Source: Angelakisella sp.
Lineage (GTDB): Bacteria > Bacillota > Clostridia > Oscillospirales > Ruminococcaceae
Direction of reading: 5' to 3'
Assembly (NCBI GenBank): GCA_022795575.1
Contig: JAAWGY010000173.1
Coordinates: 1-5,740 of the forward strand
DNA length: 5,740 nucleotides
Below are positions 1-5,454 of this stretch, piece by piece (the stretch's first letter is position 1; every line of letters starts with the position of its first letter). The notes beneath the pieces are model-generated. The model ran no database searches. It was given only the letters and a program-made list of their open reading frames with translations, and was not told the DNA's origin. The translations under genes and the position numbers were made by a program.

Positions 1-256
1 GCTCTTAGGCCGTGCCTCCCCTGAAAGGGGAGGTTGCCCGTAGGGCACGTTCCCGAAGGGATGCCCGCAGGCGACGGAGGGGTTCCCCCGCAGGGGCCGC
101 TCCTCCGCAGTGCACCTACAAACAGCCGGGCCCGTACCCTTTGCCATAAGGCCTGCTGTTATTGTTTGCGTCCTGGGGTGTTTCGCTCCTGCGGGAGCGA
201 CCAGAGACCCTGTCTCTGGACTCTGCAAGCCTTTGAAAAGGCTTGACCGAAACTTT

Positions 257-418
257 TACAAGCCGTAACGGTGGACGCTGTGCGCAGATTGGCGAGCAAA
301 TTTTTTGTATGCCAACGCCAAAAAAGCGCAGGAATACTGGATGTATTGCAAGCTTTTTTGGCAAAGGCAGACGGAAAATTTGCCGCCAAGCTGCGTGCAG
401 CGGCCTCCGTTACGGCTT
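257..418. mobile_element. MITE-like long imperfect palindrome inserted in the left repeat
   Basis: Bases 260-287 and the reverse complement of 391-418 match at 24 of 28 positions, including the terminal 12 bases AAGCCGTAACGG. The pairing continues inward, with few gaps, through GGCG/GCAAATTTT, TGCC and GCCAAAAAAGC blocks to a centre at about 340 (AATAC-tggat-GTATT). The whole element could therefore fold into one long hairpin of roughly 75 pairs. It has no coding capacity. The right repeat copy, read in reverse complement, runs from AAACTTT almost directly into GCCCTGCGGG, whereas here the same two blocks are separated by this element and CTTT occurs on both sides (253-256 and 419-422). That pattern fits insertion of a non-autonomous element with a 4-bp target duplication. 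The transposase family is unknown, and the exact ends are uncertain by a few bases. Confidence 0.65.
318..361 (-). terminator. Possible bidirectional terminator in the centre of the hairpin element
   Basis: The core of the palindrome reads CCAAAAAAGC (318-327), an imperfect stem closed by AATAC/GTATT, then GCTTTTTTGG (352-361). Read on the minus strand, the stem is followed by six T residues (325-320), and the plus strand has the same arrangement. This is the first T-run after a stem downstream of the decarboxylase stop at 451, so it may end the operon transcript. The stem has mismatches and a bulge, so this is only a candidate. Confidence 0.35.
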
Positions 419-450
419 CTTTGCCCTGCGGGCCTCTGCGGCAGGTGCTG

Positions 451-1803
451 CTACCGCACCACATAGATGGTGTCGTACCCTACCCCCCGCAAAAACTTTA
501 CCGTCTGGCTGGTAATCTCCTCCCCCGGCACCAGCATCGGGATCCCCGGCGGGCAGCTGCTCACCACCCGGGAGGACACCCGCCCCGGGCAAAGCTCCGC
601 CGGCAGCGCCACCTCCCGCCGCCGCATCGCCTCCTCCACCGAAAGGATCTGCCGCGGCAGCCGGATGGTGGACGGATACCGCGGCTCCGGTATGGGAACA
701 CGCCCCTTGGCCGCCCCGGCAATGGCAGAGCGCAGCCGGTCAATCTCCACAGGGGTGTTGTTGGGGGAGAGCATAAAGACGCAGACGTTCCGGTCCAGGT
801 ACTCCGGCTCCACCCCCCGGGAGCGCAGAAACCGCCCGTAGCTTTCCGGCGTGTGGTCCAGCCCCTCAAACCCCAGGGCCAGCCGCAGCGGGTCCCGCAC
901 AAAGCTTTTGATGACATCGTACCCCATCTCCCCCGCCTCCTGGCGGATCTCCTCCACCGTGCCGGAAAGCTCCCAGTAGCTCCCCGGCGCCTCGGTGATG
1001 GATTGGAGGGCGTTCTCTGCCGATAGCATGATCAGGTAGCTGGGGCTGGTGCTGCCAAAGAGGGACATGGCGTACTTGGCCTCCTGGTAAAAGGAGGGAT
1101 CCGCCAGGTGCAGCACCGCCGCCCCGGTAAGGGCCGGCAGGTTTTTGTGCAGGCTGTCGCAGCAAAAGTCCGCCCCCTGGCTCATGGGGTGCAGCGCCGC
1201 CCGGAAGCACCCCAGGTGCGCCCCGTGGGCGTTATCCACCAGCAGCGCCTTGCCCATCCGGTGGCAAACCTCGGCGATGTCCGCCAGGTTGGCCAGCTGC
1301 CCAAAGTAATCCGGGCTGGTGATGTACACCGAACCGGCGTCGGGGTGGGCGGCAATGGCGGCCTCCACGTCCTCCGGGGTGGGGGGCAGCGCCAGCCCCG
1401 GGATGCCCTCCCGCCGGGAGGCGATCCGCCCCGGCAGCCAGCAGGGATCCAGCCCCAGCAGCCCCATGGCCGCCACGGCGCTGCGGTGGATGATCCGCCC
1501 GCAGATGATGGTGCTGCCCCGGCTCCGGGCCAGGTAGAGCATGGTTTGGATGCACAGGGTGCTTCCCCCGGCGGAAAGGAGGCAGTCCCCCACCCGGTAG
1601 GCGTCGGCCAGCTCCTCCTCCAGCGCCCGGATGGCCCCGGTGCACTGGTAAAGGTTATCCGCCCCGGTAATCTCGGTGACGTCGTAGAGGGCGGCCTGGG
1701 CAAAGGGCTCCGGCATCCGTCCCTTGTGCCCGGGCATATAGAACCGGGCCAGGTCCTCCCGGCGTATCCGCTCCAGCGCTGTCCAAAGAGGTCTTTCCCC
1801 CAT
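451..1803 (-). CDS. Orn/Lys/Arg decarboxylase-family PLP enzyme
   Basis: The 450-residue protein belongs to the fold-type I PLP family of Gram-positive arginine/lysine/ornithine decarboxylases (SpeA/YaaO-like), cytoplasmic enzymes that make polyamine precursors. Visible motifs are MPGHKG (residues 23-28), a GADNLY segment (48-52), SAGGST (78-82), DNAHGAH (190-196; D190 should contact the PLP ring nitrogen) and CDSLHKNLPALTG (215-227), in which K220 is the expected Schiff-base lysine. The C-terminal domain has the family signature CPPGIPMLVPGE (417-428). The length is slightly below the usual 470-490. The ATG at 1803 was chosen over an upstream in-frame start near 1974 because GGAGG lies just before it and MGERPLW leads directly into the family N-terminus; the longer form would run into the preceding gene. 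The usual VDEAHGAH motif reads VDNAHGAH here, so substrate specificity is open. It is the last gene of the operon, 43 bases after the DUF5713 gene. Confidence 0.88.
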   Translation of the reverse strand: MGERPLWTALERIRREDLARFYMPGHKGRMPEPFAQAALYDVTEITGADNLYQCTGAIRALEEELADAYRVGDCLLSAGGSTLCIQTMLYLARSRGSTIICGRIIHRSAVAAMGLLGLDPCWLPGRIASRREGIPGLALPPTPEDVEAAIAAHPDAGSVYITSPDYFGQLANLADIAEVCHRMGKALLVDNAHGAHLGCFRAALHPMSQGADFCCDSLHKNLPALTGAAVLHLADPSFYQEAKYAMSLFGSTSPSYLIMLSAENALQSITEAPGSYWELSGTVEEIRQEAGEMGYDVIKSFVRDPLRLALGFEGLDHTPESYGRFLRSRGVEPEYLDRNVCVFMLSPNNTPVEIDRLRSAIAGAAKGRVPIPEPRYPSTIRLPRQILSVEEAMRRREVALPAELCPGRVSSRVVSSCPPGIPMLVPGEEITSQTVKFLRGVGYDTIYVVR

Positions 1804-1846
1804 CGCTGTCCGCCTCCTCCCTCGCGGCCCTGTAGCGGGCCTGCTG

Positions 1847-2173
1847 CTACCAGTCCCGCTCCCGCAGGGCGGTCTCGGTGTCGATATCGATGCCGAACCA
1901 GCCAAGGATATCCCCCACCGTAACGGCGATGCTTTCCCGGGCCACCGTTTCGATCTCGCTGTCGTTTTCGTCAAACTCCTCCTTCAGGTCGTTGATGGCC
2001 CGGGTCATCCGGTCCAGCTCCTTCTGGATGGCCTCCCTGTCGGTTTCCCCCTCCTCCAGCAGCCGGATCAGGGAGAGGATCTCCCCCCGGACCTTTTCCA
2101 CCAGGAAAGGGGGGTAGTAGCTGTCGGACACCATATCCGCCAGCAGGACATAGCCCTCGTCAAACCGCTTCAT
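1847..2173 (-). CDS. DUF5713 family protein
   Basis: This is a small acidic cytoplasmic protein of 108 residues. The pattern LLADMVSDSYYPPFLVEKV (residues 10-28), the motif EFDENDSEIETVARESIA (66-83) and the C-terminal RDW match my memory of the DUF5713 family, which has no assigned biochemical function. The middle (about 30-70) is mostly charged and helical, with no catalytic motif or membrane segment. The start ATG at 2173 is preceded by AAGGAG at a good distance (AAAAAAGGAGCGATACCC then ATG). A longer in-frame reading upstream lies wholly inside the membrane-protein gene and was rejected. The gene overlaps the last 14 bases of that upstream gene, which suggests translational coupling. The family call comes from recognition without a search. 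Confidence 0.8.
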   Translation of the reverse strand: MKRFDEGYVLLADMVSDSYYPPFLVEKVRGEILSLIRLLEEGETDREAIQKELDRMTRAINDLKEEFDENDSEIETVARESIAVTVGDILGWFGIDIDTETALRERDW

Positions 2174-2603
2174 GGGTATCGCTCCTTTTTTCTTTGATGT
2201 AAGCCGCCACCATCCAGAGGAGGCAGGCGGCAAAGCCAAGGACACCGGCGGCAGCTCCCGCCGCCATGGCCCACTCGCACCAATAGGCCCCGATGTCCGG
2301 CGTCCAAATGGAGTAGCCAAAGGCCACCAGCAGCCCCAGCCAGGGGAGGGGGGCAAGGAGCTGGAGCACCGAGGCGATGAGGGAATAGCGGAGCCGCCCG
2401 GTCCTCAGCGAGTGCCGGTGGAGGGCGATACACCCCGCCAGCGCCAGGGCACAGGGGACCAGCAGCATCAGGAGGAACAGCGCCATGAATCCCCCAAAGG
2501 AGAGGCCCTGGTAGTTTTCCCGGACGCGGGTAGCCACCCCCAGCAGGGACGCCGCGCACATCGCCAGCTCCCCCCACAGCAGCCACCGGATCCCCTTCGC
2601 CAT
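2160..2603 (-). CDS. Small four-helix integral membrane protein, function unknown
   Basis: The 147-residue protein is strongly hydrophobic, with four likely transmembrane segments at about residues 7-23, 36-61, 73-96 and 109-134. A basic loop (HRHSLRTGRLR, 62-72) separates helices 2 and 3, and the tail is charged (IKEKRSDTHEAV). By the positive-inside rule that loop and the C-terminal tail should be cytoplasmic. I see no recognisable family motif or conserved polar residue pattern. The ATG at 2603 has a near-ideal ribosome binding site: AGGAGGT seven bases upstream. The gene begins only 5 bases after the FemAB-family gene ends and overlaps the DUF5713 gene by 14 bases, so it is firmly inside the operon. 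A role beside cell-wall synthesis is possible but rests only on the neighbour. Confidence 0.8.
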   Translation of the reverse strand: MAKGIRWLLWGELAMCAASLLGVATRVRENYQGLSFGGFMALFLLMLLVPCALALAGCIALHRHSLRTGRLRYSLIASVLQLLAPLPWLGLLVAFGYSIWTPDIGAYWCEWAMAAGAAAGVLGFAACLLWMVAAYIKEKRSDTHEAV

Positions 2604-2608
2604 CTCCC

Positions 2609-3664
2609 CTACCTCCTCAGCTTGCGGCGCAGGGTGCGCAGCCTGTCGTTGGCCCGGATGCCCAGCGCCACCAGCCGGTTCATCACCGGCCGGTAGATCC
2701 TGTCGAACTCCCCGGCCAGCTCGTCCACCTGCCCGCCAAAGCCCCGCTTAAAGCGGTAGAGGCCGTACATATGCCCCTGCTCGTTGGTCAGGTCCCCGGA
2801 GATACCCTGGAAGTCGTAGACGGTGCATCCGGTATCCACCGCCCACTGGATCATCTCCCACTGCATCAGGTAGTTGGGCATCACGTTGCGGTGGGCGTTA
2901 TCCGAGGCGCCGTAGACATAGCAGACCTTGCCGGCGTAGTTGGTGGCGATGGCCCCGCAGACCGCCTCCCCCTGGTAAAAGCCCATGTAGAGGCGGCAGT
3001 GGTCCCCCAGGGCCGAGAGCATCTTGGCAAAGTACTCCTTGGGCCGGGTGTTAAAGCCGTCCCGCTCCCCGGTGGTGCGGTAGATGCGCATAAAGTCGTC
3101 CAGCGCCTCCGGGCCCGCCACCCGCATCTCCACCCCGTGCTTTTGGGCCACCCGGATGTTGTACCGGGTTTTTTGGGTAAAGCCGGCCAGCAGCTCCTCC
3201 CGGCCCCGGCCGTTGAGGTAAAGGCGGTAGTTAAACCGGGCCTGTATCGTCTCGAAGCCGTCGGGGCCGTAAAAGCGGGTAAACCCCATGCTGTTTGCCA
3301 GCCGGAGAAACGCCTCGTCACCGGCGGCCACGTCCGGGTCCATCTTAAAGATGTAGGCGTTGTGCTTTTTGGCCAGGGCGTCGATCCCCGCCTGAAGGTC
3401 GGCCAGCACCCGGCGGTCGTGGATATCGCAGACCGGGCCCCGGGGGGCGTAGAGCATGGCGGCGCCAAAGACCGGCATCCTCCGGATCAGCACCCCGCAG
3501 GCCCCGGCGATCTTCCCCTCATCGTCCCGGGACACCACCGCCTCCCACTGCCAGTTATCCTTGACCTGCTGCCAAAGGGTGGACTGCATAAACTCCCCCC
3601 GGGGGTGGGCAGAAACAAACGCTTCGTATTCCGGATACTGTTCCCGGCGCAAGATCTCCAACAA
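2609..3664 (-). CDS. FemAB/FemX-family peptidoglycan bridge aminoacyltransferase
   Basis: The 351-residue protein matches the FemAB family, which uses aminoacyl-tRNA to add cross-bridge residues to the stem-peptide lysine of lipid II at the cytoplasmic membrane face. It shows two GNAT-like halves. The first contains EFMQSTLWQQVK (24-35) and LYAPRGPV (71-78). The second contains the family hallmarks TRYNIRVAQKHGV (166-178), YGASDNAHRNVMPNYLMQWE (251-270), YDFQGI (283-288) and GLYRFKRGFGG (301-311). The length is near that of FemX-type enzymes (about 335), and I see no long coiled-coil arm like that of staphylococcal FemA. The start is TTG at 3664, with GGAG seven bases upstream. A second TTG follows directly at 3661, and the nearby ATG at 3671 is out of frame. 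The number and identity of residues added cannot be read from the sequence. A 49-base gap separates it from the QueG-like gene upstream, with no clear promoter or terminator in it. Confidence 0.92.
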   Translation of the reverse strand: MLEILRREQYPEYEAFVSAHPRGEFMQSTLWQQVKDNWQWEAVVSRDDEGKIAGACGVLIRRMPVFGAAMLYAPRGPVCDIHDRRVLADLQAGIDALAKKHNAYIFKMDPDVAAGDEAFLRLANSMGFTRFYGPDGFETIQARFNYRLYLNGRGREELLAGFTQKTRYNIRVAQKHGVEMRVAGPEALDDFMRIYRTTGERDGFNTRPKEYFAKMLSALGDHCRLYMGFYQGEAVCGAIATNYAGKVCYVYGASDNAHRNVMPNYLMQWEMIQWAVDTGCTVYDFQGISGDLTNEQGHMYGLYRFKRGFGGQVDELAGEFDRIYRPVMNRLVALGIRANDRLRTLRRKLRR

Positions 3665-3713
3665 AAATCATCTCCAAACCGTAATCGCAGTTGCTGTTAT
3701 CCCGTTTGCGGCG

Positions 3714-4538
3714 TCAATCCCCGGCCAGGATGGCCAGATTCCGCCGCAGCACCCCCTCCCCCCGCCAGCCGTAGCTTTTGCGGCCGATGAGGGCCGGCAG
3801 GTTGTCCGGCGTCAGCACCGGGACCAGGTCCTGCCCCAGCCGGGGGATGGTGGTAACGGCGGGGCGGGCGTTGCGGGGGCAGGCGTCGGTGCAGATATCG
3901 CAGCCCCAGGCCAGCCCCCCCAGCCGGATCTGCCGGGCCTCCTCCGGGGTAAGCTCCCCCTTCTTCTGTGTGATATAGGAGCGGCAGCGGCTTTTGTCCA
4001 GCCCCGCCGCCGTCAGCGCCCCGGTGGGGCAGCGGTCCAGGCAGCGGCGGCAGCTCCCGCAGCTGCCCTCCCGGGGGCCGGTTTGGGGCAGGGGCAGGGT
4101 GGTGACAATCTCGGCCAAAAAGGCCAGGCTGCCGTACCAGGGGGTGATCAGCTGCCCGTTCCGGCCGGGGAAGCCCAGCCCCGCCAGCGCCCCGGCCTCC
4201 ACCTCCGGGATGGGGGAGCTATCCACAAAGGGGAGGAAGCTTTCCCCGGGGAAGGCCGCTTGCAGGGCGGACGCAACGCTTTGTAGTATTTCCCCGGCAA
4301 TCCGGTGGTAGTCATCCGCCAGGGCGTAGCGGGCCAGGTTGCGGCCGGGGAACTCCCCGGCGTAGTAGGGCAGCAGCAGCAGGATCACCGAGCCCTCCGG
4401 CGGCAGCAGCTTTCTTCCCCGGCAGCTCAGCAGCCGGGAGAGGGCGGAAAGGGGGCAGAAGCCCAGCCGCTCCACCCCAAGGGGCCGGGCGGCGGCCTCC
4501 GCCACCTCCCGCGCCCGGCAGGCGGCGGAGGGGCTCAA
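3714..4538 (-). CDS. Epoxyqueuosine reductase QueG-like iron-sulfur protein, short form
   Basis: The 274-residue protein resembles QueG, the cobalamin- and [4Fe-4S]-dependent enzyme that reduces epoxyqueuosine to queuosine in tRNA. The N-terminal half carries family motifs NLARYALADDYHRI (67-80) and VDSSPIPE (105-112), where D106 corresponds to the proposed catalytic acid. LGFPGRN (121-127) follows, then LAEIVTTLPLP. Two clusters are predicted from CGSCRRCLDRCP (C160, C163, C166, C170), C185 and GCDICTDACP (C213, C216, C220). The protein ends at GVLRRNLAILAGD, which aligns with the first helix of the usual C-terminal HEAT-like domain; that domain is otherwise absent (full-length QueG is about 370-390 residues). 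The TTG start at 4538 overlaps the TGA stop of the preceding gene as TTGA and has no good Shine-Dalgarno sequence, so translation probably depends on re-initiation. A related non-QueG double-cluster protein is the alternative. Confidence 0.82.
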   Translation of the reverse strand: MSPSAACRAREVAEAAARPLGVERLGFCPLSALSRLLSCRGRKLLPPEGSVILLLLPYYAGEFPGRNLARYALADDYHRIAGEILQSVASALQAAFPGESFLPFVDSSPIPEVEAGALAGLGFPGRNGQLITPWYGSLAFLAEIVTTLPLPQTGPREGSCGSCRRCLDRCPTGALTAAGLDKSRCRSYITQKKGELTPEEARQIRLGGLAWGCDICTDACPRNARPAVTTIPRLGQDLVPVLTPDNLPALIGRKSYGWRGEGVLRRNLAILAGD

Positions 4539-5143
4539 CTGTTTTGCAGCAGGGCGGCGATCTTACCGGTATCCACCCCGTTATCCTTCTGGTACTTCTG
4601 GCGGCTCAGCACCTCCCGGAGCCTGCCGGCGGGCACCACCAGGGCATTTGCCCCGGTGACAAAGACCTCCGCCTTGCTTTGGGTGACGGGACAGAGGGCC
4701 TCCACCGGAACATTATACACCTCCCCGGCGGTAAGCCGGGCCCGGAGGGCGGCAACAAACCGCTCGTTGTTGCGCACCGGGTTAGGCACCTTTACCCGCA
4801 GCGTTTCCACCTGGTTTTCGCCGCCGGTGGAGATCAGCCACTGCTCGTCCCGCAGCTCTCCGTAATAGCTCCCCTGCTGGTGGATATCGGTAAACACCAG
4901 CACGCCATAGGGGGCGATGACCAGGTGGTCGGCGGTGACATTCCCCTTCTTATCGGCCAGGGTGACGTTTTCCAGCACCCTCCATTCTCTCAGGGGGGCC
5001 ATGGTGCGAAGGGTTTTGCCGACGCTCTTCTTCGTGACCTCGCTGCGCTTGGCGCGGACAAAATAGCTGTAAAGGACCCAGGCCAGCAGCGCTGCTGCCA
5101 GCATCAGGGAAACGAACAGAATGGTTTCGCCTAAGTTGTTCAA
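4535..5143 (-). CDS. Membrane-anchored NERD-like domain protein
   Basis: The 202-residue protein starts with a single transmembrane segment (about residues 7-28), then a basic stretch (RAKRSEVTKK), giving an N-out/C-in anchor with a cytoplasmic domain. Residues 70-130 resemble the nuclease-related NERD domain: ADHLVIAPYGVLVF, then GSYYGELRDEQWLIS and PNPVRNNERFVAALRARL, corresponding to the usual 'hvvi-p-Gvfvi', 'G-i-G----W' and 'NP--Q' blocks. The E-x-K normally found after the 'GvfvI' strand reads TDI here, so nuclease activity is doubtful. The start is uncertain. A GTG at 5170 would add nine residues but has GGAGG only two bases away, whereas the TTG at 5143 has GGAGG eight bases upstream and is preferred. 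It is the first gene of the operon, behind promoter P2, and ends in a 4-base overlap with the QueG-like gene. Domain assignment is by pattern only. Confidence 0.72.
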   Translation of the reverse strand: MNNLGETILFVSLMLAAALLAWVLYSYFVRAKRSEVTKKSVGKTLRTMAPLREWRVLENVTLADKKGNVTADHLVIAPYGVLVFTDIHQQGSYYGELRDEQWLISTGGENQVETLRVKVPNPVRNNERFVAALRARLTAGEVYNVPVEALCPVTQSKAEVFVTGANALVVPAGRLREVLSRQKYQKDNGVDTGKIAALLQNS

Positions 5144-5272
5144 AGCAATGTCCTCCGTTATTTCTCGCACATCCTCCGGGTGGGGGGATGTGTGTTTTTC
5201 TTCGGCGGGGGCTGGTTATTTTCCGCCGCTTTTGGGGGTTGGGGTTTTGGGGGAAGCCAAAACCATGATATG
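5144..5272 (-). promoter_or_regulatory. Structured 5' leader of the operon
   Basis: About 130 nt lie between the predicted P2 start site and the first gene. Three inverted repeats can form in the RNA: 5264-5243 (GGTTTTGG / CCAAAACC, loop CTTCCC; its first arm overlaps the transcript start region), 5228-5203 (CGGCGG / CCGCCG, 14-nt loop) and 5192-5168 (CACATCC / GGATGTG, extendable with one mismatch). The last one buries a GGAGG sequence and ends exactly on the alternative GTG start at 5170. I do not recognise a riboswitch class. Regulation by this leader is inference. Confidence 0.35.
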
Positions 5273-5278
5273 CCTTTC

Positions 5279-5307
5279 AGTATAACACATATGGGCAAAA
5301 TTTCCAA
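5279..5307 (-). promoter_or_regulatory. Promoter P2 of the six-gene operon
   Basis: On the minus strand, TTGGAA (5307-5302) is followed by a 17-base spacer and TATACT (5284-5279). TGT just before the -10 box makes an extended -10 element. The predicted start is near 5272, about 130 bases before the first gene. The spacing is ideal for the housekeeping sigma factor. It sits just downstream of a terminator, so the operon appears insulated from transcription arriving from the right. Confidence 0.75.
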
Positions 5308-5324
5308 CGGGAGATTCAGTACTG

Positions 5325-5357
5325 AAAATAAAAAAAGCCTGTTTTGGTAAAAACAGG
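5325..5357 (-). terminator. Rho-independent terminator
   Basis: Read on the minus strand, a perfect 8-bp stem CCTGTTTT / AAAACAGG with a 4-base TACC loop (5357-5338) is followed by C, seven T, A and four T (5337-5325). There is no matching T-run on the plus strand, so it acts leftward. It lies between promoters P1 and P2 and would end the P1 transcript. Confidence 0.88.
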
Positions 5358-5419
5358 AGCATATTCCAAATATAACGGAGCGGGGCGCTGTGGGGGAAGG
5401 TTATCGCCTGGTGGATCAC
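5325..5419 (-). ncRNA. Candidate small RNA (about 95 nt) between P1 and its terminator
   Basis: A strong promoter (P1, 5426-5454) and a strong intrinsic terminator (5325-5357) enclose about 95 nt with no credible coding sequence: no ribosome binding site, and the only open frame across it runs through the terminator. The predicted RNA has a short 5' hairpin (CCUG / CAGG, around 5423-5408), an unpaired C-rich stretch at about 5401-5378 (CUUCCCCCACAGCGCCCC), a small AUAUU-UGG-AAUAU hairpin and the terminator stem. C-rich unpaired stretches in Gram-positive small RNAs such as RsaE/RoxS pair with G-rich ribosome binding sites, so a trans-acting regulator is plausible. It does not resemble 6S RNA, SRP RNA, tmRNA or a riboswitch I know. 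An attenuated leader of the operon is the main alternative. Confidence 0.55.
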
Positions 5420-5425
5420 AGGTTT

Positions 5426-5454
5426 ATTATACCCACTCCCGGGGGCATTTGCAA
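5426..5454 (-). promoter_or_regulatory. Promoter P1
   Basis: On the minus strand, TTGCAA (5454-5449) is separated by 17 bases from a perfect TATAAT (5431-5426). The predicted start is near 5419. It sits just inside the inner edge of the right repeat copy and points toward the terminator at 5325-5357. Confidence 0.75.

Larger units (their letters stand above)
1..450 (+). repeat. Composite palindromic intergenic repeat, left copy (interrupted)
   Basis: No gene is seen here. The stretch is a string of short perfect hairpins: 15-33 (8-bp stem CCTCCCCT, loop GAA), 35-47 (TGCCC/GGGCA), 51-61 (TCCC/GGGA), 183-200 (TCGCTCC/GGAGCGA), 201-219 (CCAGAGAC/GTCTCTGG) and 227-244 (AAGCCTTT/AAAGGCTT). The reverse complement of 5460-5697 aligns along most of it, with near-identical blocks at 63-99 against 5624-5661 and at 224-248 against 5510-5534. 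The left copy carries two extra blocks, around 35-62 and 100-135, and is broken at 257-418 by a separate hairpin element; its homology resumes at 419-450. It ends against the TAG stop of the decarboxylase gene at 451. The other end probably runs out of the window. I do not recognise a named family. The short open frames across it are low-complexity and lack ribosome binding sites. Confidence 0.85.

Noticed and set aside
1..450. A CRISPR array or tRNA/rRNA gene in the repeat region
   Set aside because: There are no equally spaced direct repeats with unique spacers, and no cloverleaf or rRNA-like sequence; the repeats are individual palindromes of differing sequence.
1108..1923. A long plus-strand open frame (271 codons) antisense to the decarboxylase gene
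   Set aside because: It is a GC-rich shadow frame with proline/glycine/arginine-rich translation, opposite a gene with clear catalytic motifs.
2771..3790. A long plus-strand open frame (339 codons) antisense to the FemAB-family gene
   Set aside because: The minus strand holds conserved FemAB motifs; the plus-strand translation is low-complexity and crosses the end of the next gene.
5168..5195. Hairpin (10-bp stem with one wobble on the plus strand) followed by TGTTTTT, resembling a plus-strand terminator
   Set aside because: No plus-strand gene or promoter precedes it, the loop region is G-rich and the T-run is short; it is better read as part of the minus-strand leader.
5325..5425. A known riboswitch, T-box or housekeeping RNA (6S, SRP RNA, tmRNA) between P1 and the terminator
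   Set aside because: The sequence is too short or lacks the conserved cores I know for these classes, and a second promoter separates it from the operon. A weak CAGG/CCUG alternative pairing for attenuation is only 4 bp.
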